Positions 34,376 to 43,502 are shown, numbered from the stretch's first letter. The stretch is DNA of 46,113 nucleotides from Bacteriovoracaceae bacterium (GCA_947450475.1 CANFVK010000009.1:1-46113); one strand, 5' to 3'. Numbers and translations are program-made. Notes: generated by a model not told the origin, from the letters alone.

Positions 34376-35348
34376 AAGTGAATCCTACCCCAAAAGATGA
34401 GCCTGAAACTTTTATCGGATCTTGGAAGTTTTGGTATTTTTGATATCGTACTTCAAGATTTAGAAAGAGATTCGTTATACGACTAGATGTAAAGAGATCG
34501 TAGGCTAAATCGTTGCTAAAGCCTGATAAGTTAATTTTAAATTGGCCATTGGCAAAGGTTCCATAACTTACTTGTGTTTTATTTTTACCAGCTTCACCAT
34601 TTTTAAAATCACTTCTATTTTGATATAAGCCCAAGACTGATGGCCCTGCTGTTCCAACTATTTTAAACCAATGATAAATGGGAATTTCTAATCCCAACGC
34701 AACATCAACGGGAACTTCCCATAATCGAAAAGTCGCATCACTTCTTTCACCAGATACAAATAACCCTCTACCACTGTTATATCCCGCACCTAACCCCACG
34801 CTCCAAAAACCATTTAGCAAAAATGTATGAAAAAGGTACTGATCACCTCTCACATGAAGAGCTCCGCCTTTAATGTGCTTGTATCCCTCACCAATCGTTT
34901 TATTTATTATGTCATTTGAAGAATCATACTGATAAGAATTTTTGACATATGTTACATTGATGCCGCCAGAAGAAATTCTTCTAAATTGATATGACATATT
35001 TTTTTTATCAATTTCTAAATAATTTTCGCTGCCTTCAAGGCTTCCTGTAGGAGTATAGCCGAAATCTTGAAATTTTTGCTTTGGGCTTTCAGGGCGATTT
35101 TGCTCTGAAATTGAATTAGGCAAATAAACATCTTCTTTTTTTATTGATTCAGATTTTGGGCCTGCTAAATGATCTTCTGTACTTAAAATTAAATATGGAC
35201 TTGAAGTATTGTCCTCATTTTGGATCTTTCCAAAAAAATCTTCCGTTTCAGATCCTGAGACAATCTGATTAAGATCATCAGAAGCGTTTACTGATAGAGT
35301 GATTAGCGCAAATATGCTCAATAAAATTTTTAGTTTTTCTAAAACCAT
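34362..35348 (-). CDS. probable outer-membrane beta-barrel protein, unknown function
   Basis: 328 residues. Signal peptide (KLKILLSIFALITLSVNA), then about 90 residues of polar, proline- and serine-containing linker (SEQNRPESPKQKFQDFG), then amphipathic strands with Gly/aromatic alternation (GFWSVGLGAGYNSGRGLFV; FRLWEVPVDVALGLEIPIYHWFKIVGTAG) ending FTFEYL. The linker could reach into the periplasm. The ATG overlaps the pssA stop (TAATG), so it is coupled to phospholipid synthesis genes. Specific family not recognised. Confidence 0.68.
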   Translation of the reverse strand: MVLEKLKILLSIFALITLSVNASDDLNQIVSGSETEDFFGKIQNEDNTSSPYLILSTEDHLAGPKSESIKKEDVYLPNSISEQNRPESPKQKFQDFGYTPTGSLEGSENYLEIDKKNMSYQFRRISSGGINVTYVKNSYQYDSSNDIINKTIGEGYKHIKGGALHVRGDQYLFHTFLLNGFWSVGLGAGYNSGRGLFVSGERSDATFRLWEVPVDVALGLEIPIYHWFKIVGTAGPSVLGLYQNRSDFKNGEAGKNKTQVSYGTFANGQFKINLSGFSNDLAYDLFTSSRITNLFLNLEVRYQKYQNFQDPIKVSGSSFGVGFTFEYL

Positions 35349-36109
35349 TAAGTATTGTCTCCACTTTCATCGTCCTCTTCACTTTTCCACTGAAACATAT
35401 CCTCCAGTGCTCCTTTGTTTTTGAAAAAATAAAGAAGTGAGGCTAAGACATAAGTTAGGATCAGAGAGCCGATCATAATTTGTTCTTTTAGCAATGTTAG
35501 TATGAATAAAAGAAAGATAATAAAGAGAACTCGCTTTTTGTGAGAGCGAACCCAAACAGAATTCTTAAACGAATTGAAAGGAATATTAGAGATCATTAAA
35601 AATGCAAAAAATAAAACATAAACAACAAATGCTGCTGAAAATTGATTGATTTGAGGGTATTCAAGTGAAAAAAGAGTTAGACCAACTAAGGCTAATGCAC
35701 CACTAGGAATAGGTAGCCCCTGGAAAAAATCCGAACTCACTTTATCGATGTTAGCATTAAATCTTGCCAACCTTAAGGCCCCGCACAAAAGAAAAACAAA
35801 TGAAGTCACGAGCCCAAGTCTGCCCATACTAACAAAAAATTTATTATAGACTAAAAAGGCTGGAGCTACTCCAAAAGTGACAACATCTGAAATCGAGTCA
35901 AACTGTTCACCAAAAGCAGACTGAGTGTGAGTTAGCCTGGCGACTCTTCCATCAACTGAATCGAAGATTGCCCCAAGAACTAAAAGCATAGAAGCGGAGT
36001 AAAATTCCCCTTTCCAGCCAAGAATGATGGAAAAAAAACCGCACCCCATATTGAGTGCTGTAAAAGTGTTTGGGAGAAAAAAAGCTAAGCGTCTTGGTGT
36101 ATTAAGCAT
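35348..36109 (-). CDS. pssA: CDP-diacylglycerol-serine O-phosphatidyltransferase
   Basis: 253 residues, polytopic inner-membrane enzyme making phosphatidylserine from CDP-diacylglycerol and serine. The CDP-alcohol phosphotransferase signature is complete: DSVDGRVARL...FGEQFDSISD (about 48-70; DGxxAR-x8-GxxxDxxxD). Eight or so hydrophobic helices, the last around 195-225, and an acidic tail (EEDDESGD). Gram-positive-type Pss II by size and topology. CdsA, its substrate source, is encoded earlier in the same operon. Psd, which would use its product, is represented next door only by a homologue lacking catalytic residues. Confidence 0.93.
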   Translation of the reverse strand: MLNTPRRLAFFLPNTFTALNMGCGFFSIILGWKGEFYSASMLLVLGAIFDSVDGRVARLTHTQSAFGEQFDSISDVVTFGVAPAFLVYNKFFVSMGRLGLVTSFVFLLCGALRLARFNANIDKVSSDFFQGLPIPSGALALVGLTLFSLEYPQINQFSAAFVVYVLFFAFLMISNIPFNSFKNSVWVRSHKKRVLFIIFLLFILTLLKEQIMIGSLILTYVLASLLYFFKNKGALEDMFQWKSEEDDESGDNT

Positions 36110-36133
36110 AATATTAGCAACCTTAAATTATCT

Positions 36134-36793
36134 TTAGGTATGATCTGGCACAACTGCAAAAATAGATTCTCCTGCGCTTACCTCGTCATTCATTTTTATT
36201 AGTATCTCATATTTTTTAGGTAAATAAAGCATGACCGTTCCTCCAAAAGGAAAGAAACCAATATTTACCCTTCTGCCCCCTTTATCACCAGGCATAACTA
36301 TTATTTCAGGCCAAAGTCCAAGTTTACACTTGAAAAAGGTTAAACCGATCGTTTCACCTCGATTATCCAATGCCAGGCTAAGCCCTTTTCCATCTTTAGT
36401 GCCAACAACTTCGACCGCTTTCAAATAACGAAAGAATGATTGCCCCTTTAAAACGAGCAGAGTTTTTATCTCACATGATAGGGGCAGAAAAATCCCCATT
36501 TCCTTCCACCATGGAATCATGATTTGAATTTCAATTAACTGATCGCCATAAATTCCGTGAGAAACATTGTGTTCAATATGTAAAATCTTGCCGTTGACTG
36601 GTGAAAAAATAACTCCCTTCGTAGAGGTTAGATCATCTCGAAAATCATTTCGATTTTTTCTTAAAATAAAATACAGAAACAAATAAAGGGCAACCAAAAG
36701 AAAAAGCGCTTTATAAAATCCAGTAAGCCAAAAAGCAATAATTAAAAATATTGTCAAAGTCGTGAAACGAGCAGGCAAATATGACTTAAGCAT
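36134..36793 (-). CDS. phosphatidylserine decarboxylase homologue lacking catalytic residues
   Basis: 219 residues, the size of the short (TIGR00164-type) Psd. One or two N-terminal membrane helices (about 10-43). Family landmarks align without gaps, but key residues differ: SPADGKV is SPVNGKI (Asp to Asn67); ISIFMSPFDVHVNR is IQIMIPWWKEMGIF (His to Met99); FGSRVDVYLP is FGGTVMLYLP, so the Ser that is cleaved to the pyruvoyl cofactor is Gly185 (GGA). The rest of the fold, including VGTKDGKGLSL and NDEVSAGESIFAV, looks intact, and the frame is open. Lies 24 bases upstream of pssA. Likely a pseudoenzyme; it may regulate or scaffold lipid synthesis. Confidence 0.82.
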   Translation of the reverse strand: MLKSYLPARFTTLTIFLIIAFWLTGFYKALFLLVALYLFLYFILRKNRNDFRDDLTSTKGVIFSPVNGKILHIEHNVSHGIYGDQLIEIQIMIPWWKEMGIFLPLSCEIKTLLVLKGQSFFRYLKAVEVVGTKDGKGLSLALDNRGETIGLTFFKCKLGLWPEIIVMPGDKGGRRVNIGFFPFGGTVMLYLPKKYEILIKMNDEVSAGESIFAVVPDHT

Positions 36794-36795
36794 AA

Positions 36796-37380
36796 TTAGC
36801 GGAACTCCTCATCTATGGCCCGGAAATAATAGGGCGCAACTCTTTGCCTTTGAGAATGTACTTTGGAAAAAATAGTTGCAGAGTTTATTTTAATAAGATT
36901 CATACTAGATTGCAGTTGGGAAAAGGTTGGATCTTGAACATCTAAAGTATATCCAAGTTCGTTTTCAATTATTGTAAATTGCTCTTTATTCAATAATTCC
37001 TTTTGCGAAGTGTGCTCATCCCAAGTGTATAAAAAAACTTGCCCCTTAAAAGCATTTGTAATCCAAAATCCTTTATTAATTCCGCTCAACTTAGGAACTT
37101 CGAAATGATAAAAAGAATAAATTGGAATTCCAGAGAACTCCAAAATCTGAACAATGCCTTCACTTAATCGCATGCCAGTATAAGAACCTGGTCCGCTGGT
37201 CGCAAAGCATTCTATATCCTGCCAGCGTAAATTATATTTTTTTAATAAATTAAAAATTTCGGCATGAATTATTTCTGACGGCTTTTTGCTTTCTAAGTTT
37301 TTTAACTCAACCCAAGCAAAAGAACTATCTAGCAGACCAACCGTTAATCCCAATGTGCTATCAAGAAAGAGATAATGCAC
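36796..37380 (-). CDS. tsaB: tRNA t6A biosynthesis factor TsaB
   Basis: 194 residues, ASKHA fold. Partner and activator of TsaD in threonylcarbamoyl transfer to A37 of ANN-decoding tRNAs. N-terminal YLFLDSTLGLTVGLL phosphate-1-like strand and the signature FATSGPGSYTGMRLSEGI (about 65-82). Shorter C-terminus than E. coli YeaZ (231). Start GTG 37380 overlaps the rseP stop (TAGTG), then 2 bases to the next gene. Confidence 0.9.
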   Translation of the reverse strand: MHYLFLDSTLGLTVGLLDSSFAWVELKNLESKKPSEIIHAEIFNLLKKYNLRWQDIECFATSGPGSYTGMRLSEGIVQILEFSGIPIYSFYHFEVPKLSGINKGFWITNAFKGQVFLYTWDEHTSQKELLNKEQFTIIENELGYTLDVQDPTFSQLQSSMNLIKINSATIFSKVHSQRQRVAPYYFRAIDEEFR

Positions 37381-38954
37381 TAGAAAAACCTACTGACATC
37401 ATTAAAAATAGCTCCAACCATCAACATCAATAAAATAGATAACCCAACCTGTTGGGCAATCTCCATTTTACGACGCGAAAGTGGACCTCTATTAATTAAT
37501 TCCAAAATGATGAACATAATATGACCACCATCCAGAACTGGAATTGGAAATAAATTAATAACTCCAAGATTTACTGAAATAAGCGCCATTAATTGAAAAA
37601 AATAAGACAGGGAAGTATTAAAAGAATCGTGAGCAACTTTACCAATCGCTAGTGGACCACCAATTGTTTTAAGAGATATCTGATTTGTGATTAATTTAAC
37701 AAAGCCATCTATCGTTTTTTTAACTGAATCCCAAGTTCTTAAGCCTGAGTATTTAATTGAACCGAAAAATCCTTTAGATTTTGTATGAACAAAATTAATC
37801 TTTTGAACTTCTATAAAACTATAAACACCTAGAAGACGTAATGGCTTTCCATCAACTTGAGTTACCTCTGGCGAAATCAAAACCTTATTTAATTTGCCCT
37901 TACTCCATAATTCTACAGAAACTTCTTTTTTATCATAAGCCTGAAGCTTGGTACGGAAGTCTTCGAAGCTAAAAACTTTTTCACCCTCCAAACTCAAAAA
38001 GATATCTTTTTCACGAATTCCAATTTTATCTGCGGGCGAATTCATGTTGACACTTCTAACCATAAGGTCAATCGTTCTGAATCCTCTGCTGTCGAGTTGA
38101 CTTAGCATTGATTTGAGGTCATTAAATTGTATAGGTAATTCAATTCCTTTTTTAAAATCGACTATAAGTTGATCATTGGAAAAGTCTTGCTTCGGTAACA
38201 AAGGGTAAAGATAGACTTTGGTGATGTTTAAAAGTGTAGATAACTCTTCTACTGAATCCTTTAAATTTATCTTATCTTTTTCAATGCTAATAACATACTC
38301 TTGAGCGTTACTATCAACGACGATGGGCTTTCTTAAAAAAGGTGGATATTTGATGACTTCTTCAAAGAATTTATCTCCTTTAAAATCAACCTTAACGTCA
38401 ATTATTTGCCCTAATCTTTTAACTGTAATTTTTTCAATTGTATCTTTGCTATCAACCATTAAATCGGTTGGATTATAAACGTCCGTATCATTAACCTTTA
38501 AAAGTGTATCTCCTGTTCTTAATCCTGATTTATAGATAACTGACTCCAAGGGCAGGGCCCCTATCTTTATTTCAGGTAAGCGTTCGCCAGAAATTAGCAA
38601 AGTGAAGAAAATAATAAAAGCCAGAATAAAATTTGCTAACGGTCCACCCATGACAATCCAAAAGCGAGCAAATTTTCCTTGATGAGTAAAGCTAAACGGC
38701 CGATCCTCAATGGCGATATCCTCTTTGCTAAAAGGATCATCTCCAAACATCTTTACGTAGCCCCCAAGTGGAATTATCGACACTGCGTACTCTGTATCAC
38801 CATATTTTTTCTTAAATAATTTAGGCCCAAATCCCAAAGAGAAAACTTCAACCCTCACACCAAAAAGTCGGGCAAAAAGAAAATGTCCCAACTCGTGAAA
38901 AAAAACCAACGGTCCCAAAAAAAGAATAAAAATGGCAATTTTTTCTAACAGCAT
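37380..38954 (-). CDS. rseP: RIP metalloprotease RseP (site-2 protease)
   Basis: 524 residues, intramembrane zinc protease that cleaves anti-sigma factors and signal-peptide remnants. Zinc motif FFHELGHFLFARLFG (His20, Glu21, His24) in the first helix; FSLGFGPKLF; a periplasmic section with two PDZ-like domains (SVIYKSGLRTGDTLLKVND about 138-156; SPADKIGIREKDIFLSLEG about 302-320); FVKLITNQISLKTIGGPLAIG; and the third ligand region NLFPIPVLDGGHI. About 70 residues longer than E. coli RseP, with the extra length between the PDZ domains. Confidence 0.94.
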   Translation of the reverse strand: MLLEKIAIFILFLGPLVFFHELGHFLFARLFGVRVEVFSLGFGPKLFKKKYGDTEYAVSIIPLGGYVKMFGDDPFSKEDIAIEDRPFSFTHQGKFARFWIVMGGPLANFILAFIIFFTLLISGERLPEIKIGALPLESVIYKSGLRTGDTLLKVNDTDVYNPTDLMVDSKDTIEKITVKRLGQIIDVKVDFKGDKFFEEVIKYPPFLRKPIVVDSNAQEYVISIEKDKINLKDSVEELSTLLNITKVYLYPLLPKQDFSNDQLIVDFKKGIELPIQFNDLKSMLSQLDSRGFRTIDLMVRSVNMNSPADKIGIREKDIFLSLEGEKVFSFEDFRTKLQAYDKKEVSVELWSKGKLNKVLISPEVTQVDGKPLRLLGVYSFIEVQKINFVHTKSKGFFGSIKYSGLRTWDSVKKTIDGFVKLITNQISLKTIGGPLAIGKVAHDSFNTSLSYFFQLMALISVNLGVINLFPIPVLDGGHIMFIILELINRGPLSRRKMEIAQQVGLSILLMLMVGAIFNDVSRFF

Positions 38955-38974
38955 GAAAGCCCCGTTTTAACGAA

Positions 38975-39808
38975 CTAGAGAGGTAAATGGCGTCCTAGGT
39001 ATTTTACAACAATTGCAAAAAAAGGCGATAAAAAGATAAGACTATCAATACGGTCATAAATACCACCATGACCAGGAATTAATTGGGAACTGTCCTTTAT
39101 CCCAAATTCGCGCTTTATTTTGGACTGAACTAGATCTCCGACTTGGGAAATGGCTCCGCAGAGCGCAAAAACAACCGAGTAATCCCATTGGAATTCTTTA
39201 AATAAAAACTTCCAACATATTGTTCCCAATATGGCAGAGGTCAGCATACCTCCCAATAAACCCTCTATTGTTTTTTTAGGACTAATTTCTGGCCAAAGTT
39301 TATTTTTTCCAAAATTTTTGCCAAAAAACCAAGCTCCGGTATCCATACTAAAATTTACAATAAGAAGTGTGCTTAAAATCTTTCGCCAATAAATGGTATG
39401 AAAATGAATTCCTATTGAGAGCAATGGCAATGCAACGATTAAACATAATAATTCAGGATTTTTGAGAGAATTTTTTTTCATAAATTCATCTTCAAGAGGG
39501 ATCTTAAAAAGATAATAGACCAAAAATATATTCAAAAAGATTGCAGCAATTGTAAAAAAACCTATAGATAATTTTGCGTCAAAAAGAATATTTAGAACGA
39601 TAAAAAAAAGTGCGAAAATTATCATCGTAAATTTATAGTTAATTGCTTTTCGGTCTAGTCTTGAAAAATTAACAAGAAGCTCATCTACGCAAAGTAGACC
39701 AACGAGTAGGCACAATATTAACATCGGGATTTTTCCAGCGATAAAGCCAACTGATGTCAAGAAAGCCATGGTTAATGCTGAATATATTCGTAGTTTGGTA
39801 TTAGACAA
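38975..39808 (-). CDS. cdsA: phosphatidate cytidylyltransferase
   Basis: 277 residues, polytopic membrane enzyme making CDP-diacylglycerol from phosphatidate and CTP, the substrate of PssA encoded five genes downstream. The CDS signature is complete near the C-terminus: SKIKREFGIKDSSQLIPGHGGIYDRID (about 233-259). DTGAWFFGKNFGKNKL and SPKKTIEGLLGG (about 160-190) match the family. The start follows the uppS stop by 2 bases. Confidence 0.95.
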   Translation of the reverse strand: MSNTKLRIYSALTMAFLTSVGFIAGKIPMLILCLLVGLLCVDELLVNFSRLDRKAINYKFTMIIFALFFIVLNILFDAKLSIGFFTIAAIFLNIFLVYYLFKIPLEDEFMKKNSLKNPELLCLIVALPLLSIGIHFHTIYWRKILSTLLIVNFSMDTGAWFFGKNFGKNKLWPEISPKKTIEGLLGGMLTSAILGTICWKFLFKEFQWDYSVVFALCGAISQVGDLVQSKIKREFGIKDSSQLIPGHGGIYDRIDSLIFLSPFFAIVVKYLGRHLPL

Positions 39809-39810
39809 AA

Positions 39811-40578
39811 TCAGCCTCGAGTAATACTTTTGTTATAGCGAGCTTGGTCAATATTGCTTTTTAAGTCTTGATCCGCAGTTGTGGATCCAAACCGCCTCTC
39901 TCGCTTTGAAACATTTTCTAAAATTTCTTTAAATTCGCTTGAACTAAAATCTGGCCATTTAGTTTCTGTAAAAAAAAGCTCTGCATAAGCTATTTGCCAA
40001 AGTAAAAAATTCGAAATTCGGAATTCGCCGCCAGTTCTAATTAATAAATCCACTTCACCAAGGTCGGGAACCATTAAATATTTCGCTAAGTCTTCCTCTA
40101 AAAGTTCTTTTCCCGGGTTCTTTTTTATGAACTGGTTAAATGCTTGAGTGATTTCTGATCTGCTTCCATAACCAAAGGCAAATGTTAACTTCAGCCCAGA
40201 GTTAAATTGACTTTCTTTTTCAAGTTGAGCAATAAGAATTTTAGTTTGCTCAGGCAAATTTGATACATCGCCCATGATTCTAAAACGAATATTATTTTTT
40301 AATATCCTTTCACGCTCTCTAAGCAAAAATTTATATAACAATTTGAAAAGTATTCTCACTTCACTTTGTGGGCGACACCAATTTTCAGATGAAAAGGCAT
40401 ACATTGTGAGCGCGCCAATGCCTGACTCTTTAGCAGCTTCGACAATCTTGGAGACCACAGTAGATCCGCGAACGTGGCCCCAAACTCTAGGATGAGAGCG
40501 CTGTTTTGCCCATCGACCATTTCCGTCCATGATTATAGCAACATGACTAATAGTGTGCTTTTTAAGATCCGACATCAT
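39811..40578 (-). CDS. uppS: isoprenyl transferase (undecaprenyl diphosphate synthase)
   Basis: 255 residues, cytoplasmic cis-prenyltransferase that builds the C55 lipid carrier for peptidoglycan and LPS. Signatures: HVAIIMDGNGRWAKQR (about 12-27; Asp of MDGNGRW is catalytic), GHVRGSTVVSKI, TMYAFSSENWCRP (about 58-70), and the C-terminal DLLIRTGGEFRISNFLLWQIAYAELFF with the substrate-binding RTGGExRxSNF. Complete; 3 bases behind frr. Confidence 0.96.
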   Translation of the reverse strand: MMSDLKKHTISHVAIIMDGNGRWAKQRSHPRVWGHVRGSTVVSKIVEAAKESGIGALTMYAFSSENWCRPQSEVRILFKLLYKFLLRERERILKNNIRFRIMGDVSNLPEQTKILIAQLEKESQFNSGLKLTFAFGYGSRSEITQAFNQFIKKNPGKELLEEDLAKYLMVPDLGEVDLLIRTGGEFRISNFLLWQIAYAELFFTETKWPDFSSSEFKEILENVSKRERRFGSTTADQDLKSNIDQARYNKSITRG

Positions 40579-40581
40579 GAC

Positions 40582-41139
40582 TTAAATTGAAAGAACTTCC
40601 TTTTCTTTATTTGTTACTACGGTATCAACTTCCTTTGTGTATTTATCTGTGATGGTTTGGATTTCAGTTTGAATTTTTTTTGATTCATCTTCAGAAATAA
40701 CTTTATCTTTTTCAGATTTTTTAACAGCATCATTTTGATCACGTCTTAAATTGCGAATGACTACTTTAGTATCTTCACCAATTTTTTTAATTTCTTTAGC
40801 AATATCTTTTCTTTTATCTTCGGTTAAAGCTGGAAAATTTAATCTAACCAAATTTCCATCACTCGTTGGAGTAACTCCAAGATTGGCAGCAAATAAAGCT
40901 TTTTCAATAGCTGGTATCATTGTTTTATCAAATGGTTGAATTTGAAGTAATCTTGCCTCAGGTGTACTGACTTGACCCAATTGACTAAGTGGGCTCATCG
41001 AGCCGTAGTACTCAACTTGAACTCCATCAAGAATATGTGCTGAAGCACGTCCTGTTCTTACTTTAGTTAATTGGTGCTTTAATGAATCAACTGCTTTTTT
41101 CATTGAATCATTTAATGAAGTTTTAATTTTATCCATCAT
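40582..41139 (-). CDS. frr: ribosome recycling factor
   Basis: 185 residues, normal length. Splits post-termination ribosomes with EF-G. Conserved stretches: KVRTGRASAHILDGVQVEYYG (about 26-46), TPEARLLQIQPFD, GVTPTSDGNLVRLNFPALTEDKRKDIAKEIKK (broken here only by length: about 91-121), VVIRNLRRDQND. Two in-frame ATGs exist; the first is 7 bases from AAGGGGA. Confidence 0.97.
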   Translation of the reverse strand: MMDKIKTSLNDSMKKAVDSLKHQLTKVRTGRASAHILDGVQVEYYGSMSPLSQLGQVSTPEARLLQIQPFDKTMIPAIEKALFAANLGVTPTSDGNLVRLNFPALTEDKRKDIAKEIKKIGEDTKVVIRNLRRDQNDAVKKSEKDKVISEDESKKIQTEIQTITDKYTKEVDTVVTNKEKEVLSI

Positions 41140-41153
41140 AATGACATCCCCTT

Positions 41154-41864
41154 TTATTTATTAGTTACAATAGTTCCTGTATTATAACCCATTACTGCTT
41201 TTTTTATATTTCCCTTTTCAAACATATTGAAAACAAGAATATCAACTTCGTTATCCATACAAAGACTGATCGCGGTTGAATCCATCACTTTTAAATCTTT
41301 ATTCAAAACATCTATAAATTTTAATTTATCTATTTTTACAGCATCTTTAAATTTCATAGGATCCTTATCATAGATTCCATCTACCTTAGTTGCCTTCATG
41401 ATTACTTCTGCATCGATTTCGTTAGCCCGCAAGGCGGCAGCTGTATCAGTTGTAAAATATGGGTTGCCTGTACCAGCTGCAAAAATTACAACTCGTTTTT
41501 TTTCTAAATGCCTAACTGCTCTTCTTCTTATGTACGGTTCTGCAATTTCTTGCATATCAATAGCCGTTAATACACGAGTATTAATTCCATTTCTCTCCAA
41601 GCTATCTTGAAGTGCAAGCGAGTTGATGACTGTTGCAAGCATACCCATGTGATCAGAAGTAGTACGATCCATTCCAACCGTAGCGCCAGCTACTCCTCGA
41701 TGAATATTTCCGCCACCGATGACGATTGCGATTTCTACACCCATGCTAATTAATTCTTTTACCTCTGAAGAGATTGTATTTAGAACTTCAGAAGAAATTC
41801 CATGCCCCTGATCGCCCGATAAAGCTTCGCCAGAAAGTTTTAATAGGATTCGATTGTATTTCAT
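41154..41864 (-). CDS. pyrH: uridylate kinase (UMP kinase)
   Basis: 236 residues from ATG 41864, which is 5-6 bases after GGGGA (frame runs to TTG 41876). Amino-acid-kinase fold that phosphorylates UMP to UDP. Motifs: [11 protein letters not shown] (about 6-16), [10 protein letters not shown] (about 49-58), [40 protein letters not shown] (about 130-149), [10 protein letters not shown] (about 159-168). Downstream of the tsf terminator, followed closely by frr. Confidence 0.97.
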   Translation of the reverse strand: MKYNRILLKLSGEALSGDQGHGISSEVLNTISSEVKELISMGVEIAIVIGGGNIHRGVAGATVGMDRTTSDHMGMLATVINSLALQDSLERNGINTRVLTAIDMQEIAEPYIRRRAVRHLEKKRVVIFAAGTGNPYFTTDTAAALRANEIDAEVIMKATKVDGIYDKDPMKFKDAVKIDKLKFIDVLNKDLKVMDSTAISLCMDNEVDILVFNMFEKGNIKKAVMGYNTGTIVTNK

Positions 41865-41899
41865 TAATTTCCCCAAAATTTATATTGTGATTGTGCATT

Positions 41900-41925
41900 A
41901 AAAAAAAAGGGGCCTTTAAAGCCCC
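41900..41925 (-). terminator. rpsB-tsf terminator
   Basis: Minus strand: GGGGC stem with GCCCC (5 bp, G/C only; 41909-41913 and 41921-41925), 7-base loop TTTAAAG, then nine U (41900-41908). Readthrough into pyrH is plausible because the stem is short and pyrH has no strong promoter of its own in the remaining 35 bases. Confidence 0.8.
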
Positions 41926-41943
41926 CATTTATTTTTTGAATTC

Positions 41944-42600
41944 TTAGTGTTGTCCACCAGTCATTTTTGCAACTTCAGAAGCAAAATCATCAACTCTCTT
42001 TTCAATACCTTCTCCTAAGTTAAATTTAACAAATCTTCTTACGTCGATTTTTTCTCCAACTTTAATAGTGAGTTCATTGATAAGATCTTGAACTGATATA
42101 TCAGGATTTTTAATGAATTTTTGCTCAAGTAAACAAACTTCACTTGCGAGTTTTTTTACTTTTCCTTCAACAATTTTTGGAATCATATTTTCAGGTTTTC
42201 CCTCTTCCTTCAATTGTGCAGTATAAATAGTAATTTCTCTATCTACATAAGCTTGATCCATTTCACTTGATCTAACAAACTTCGGGTCTGCTGCAGCAAC
42301 ATGCATTGCAATGTCTTTAACAAAAATCTGGAAATCTTCTGACTTCGCAACAAAGTCAGTCTCACAGTTTACTTCAACCATGACTCCCATTCTTCCACCG
42401 TGGATATATGATCCGATGGATCCTTCAGCTGCAACTCTGGATTGTTTTTTCTGAGCTGCTGCTAAGCCTTTTTGTCGAAGATAATCGATAGCTTTTTCAA
42501 TATCGCCATTTACTTCGCCAAGGGCTTTTTTGCAGTCCATCATTCCGGCACCAGTTTTTTCTCTTAATTCAGAAACAAGCTTTGCTGTAATTTGTGTCAT
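41944..42600 (-). CDS. tsf: elongation factor Ts (short form)
   Basis: 218 residues, shorter than E. coli EF-Ts (283) and like the short forms with one core subdomain. Guanine nucleotide exchange factor for EF-Tu. N-terminal UBA-type domain KLVSELREKTGAGMMDCKKAL (about 7-27) with DIEKAIDYLRQKGLA, and the Tu-contact motif VNCETDFVAKSEDF (about 77-90). Follows rpsB by 30 bases; same transcript. Confidence 0.95.
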   Translation of the reverse strand: MTQITAKLVSELREKTGAGMMDCKKALGEVNGDIEKAIDYLRQKGLAAAQKKQSRVAAEGSIGSYIHGGRMGVMVEVNCETDFVAKSEDFQIFVKDIAMHVAAADPKFVRSSEMDQAYVDREITIYTAQLKEEGKPENMIPKIVEGKVKKLASEVCLLEQKFIKNPDISVQDLINELTIKVGEKIDVRRFVKFNLGEGIEKRVDDFASEVAKMTGGQH

Positions 42601-42630
42601 ATCATTTCCTTAATTAATTTGGTCTCTTAA

Positions 42631-43431
42631 TTATTCTTCATCTACTAGAAGATCGATGTCTTTTTCGTATTTACTTATGATTTCTTTCTCAAGGGCAACA
42701 TCACGAGTAGAATCTTTGTCTTTAGCAAGCTTGTTATTTTTCTTAGCTATGGCCATTCCTTCAGTTACTGAATTTGCAAAATATTCTGTAAACATGCTTA
42801 CTGATTTAATTGCATCATCGTTACCAGGAACAACATAATCAACCCCTGTAGGATCGCAGTTAGTATCAGTTATCGCAACAACTGGAATTCCCAAATTGTT
42901 TGCTTCTTGAATTGCAATTCGTTCATTATTTGGATCAATCACAAAAAGAGCTCCTGGAAGCTTTCTCATTTCTTTAATTCCACCCAGCGTTTTCTCTAAT
43001 TTGATAACTTCTTTCTCAATATTGATTCTTTCTTTTTTAGTAAGAAGACCAAAGTCACCTGTTTCTTTCATTTTTTCAACTTTTCTTATTTTATCAATTG
43101 AAAGCGCAACTGTTTTATAGTTAGTAAGCATCCCACCCAACCATCTTGAAGTTACATAGTTTGCACCACAATCTTGAGCTGCCTTAGTAACAACATCTGC
43201 TGCTTGTCTTTTTGTTCCAACAAAAAGAACTGGCTTACCTTCGCCAGCTGTTTTCTTTAAAAATTCATAAGCATTTTTTGCAAGAGGAATTGTTTTAGCA
43301 AGATCGATAATATAAATACCGTTCTTCTCACCATAGACATACTTCTTCATTTTTGGATTCCACTTTTCAGTCTGGTGACCAAAGTGTGCGCCAGCCTCTA
43401 AGAGACCTTTTAGGGATAATTCTTCTGACAT
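42631..43431 (-). CDS. rpsB: 30S ribosomal protein S2
   Basis: 266 residues. Conserved blocks LLEAGAHFGHQTEKWNPKM (about 10-28), GIYIIDLAKT, VLFVGTKRQA, YVTSRWLGGMLTN, LPGALFVIDPNNERIAIQEA, VVAITDTNCDP. C-terminus is a variable charged tail. Start ATG with GGAG 5 bases upstream, inside a structured leader. Expressed with tsf; S2 binding to such leaders is known as autoregulation in E. coli. Confidence 0.97.
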   Translation of the reverse strand: MSEELSLKGLLEAGAHFGHQTEKWNPKMKKYVYGEKNGIYIIDLAKTIPLAKNAYEFLKKTAGEGKPVLFVGTKRQAADVVTKAAQDCGANYVTSRWLGGMLTNYKTVALSIDKIRKVEKMKETGDFGLLTKKERINIEKEVIKLEKTLGGIKEMRKLPGALFVIDPNNERIAIQEANNLGIPVVAITDTNCDPTGVDYVVPGNDDAIKSVSMFTEYFANSVTEGMAIAKKNNKLAKDKDSTRDVALEKEIISKYEKDIDLLVDEE

Positions 43432-43500
43432 AGTAACTCCGTTGGTTAATCGAATTGCCTGTGAGCCATTTTACTGGACCAACATTTCAGGCAACTGAAA
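43432..43500 (-). promoter_or_regulatory. structured rpsB leader, candidate S2 autoregulatory pseudoknot
   Basis: In the minus-strand transcript TTGCCTG (43494-43488) is complementary to CAGGCAA (43461-43455), and GTTGGT (43483-43478) to ACCAAC (43446-43441). The order A-B-A'-B' is a pseudoknot, and B' lies directly before the GGAG ribosome site. A competing hairpin TTTCAG/CTGAAA (43500-43495 with 43490-43485) would mask part of A. Confidence 0.55.
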
Positions 43501-43502
43501 TT

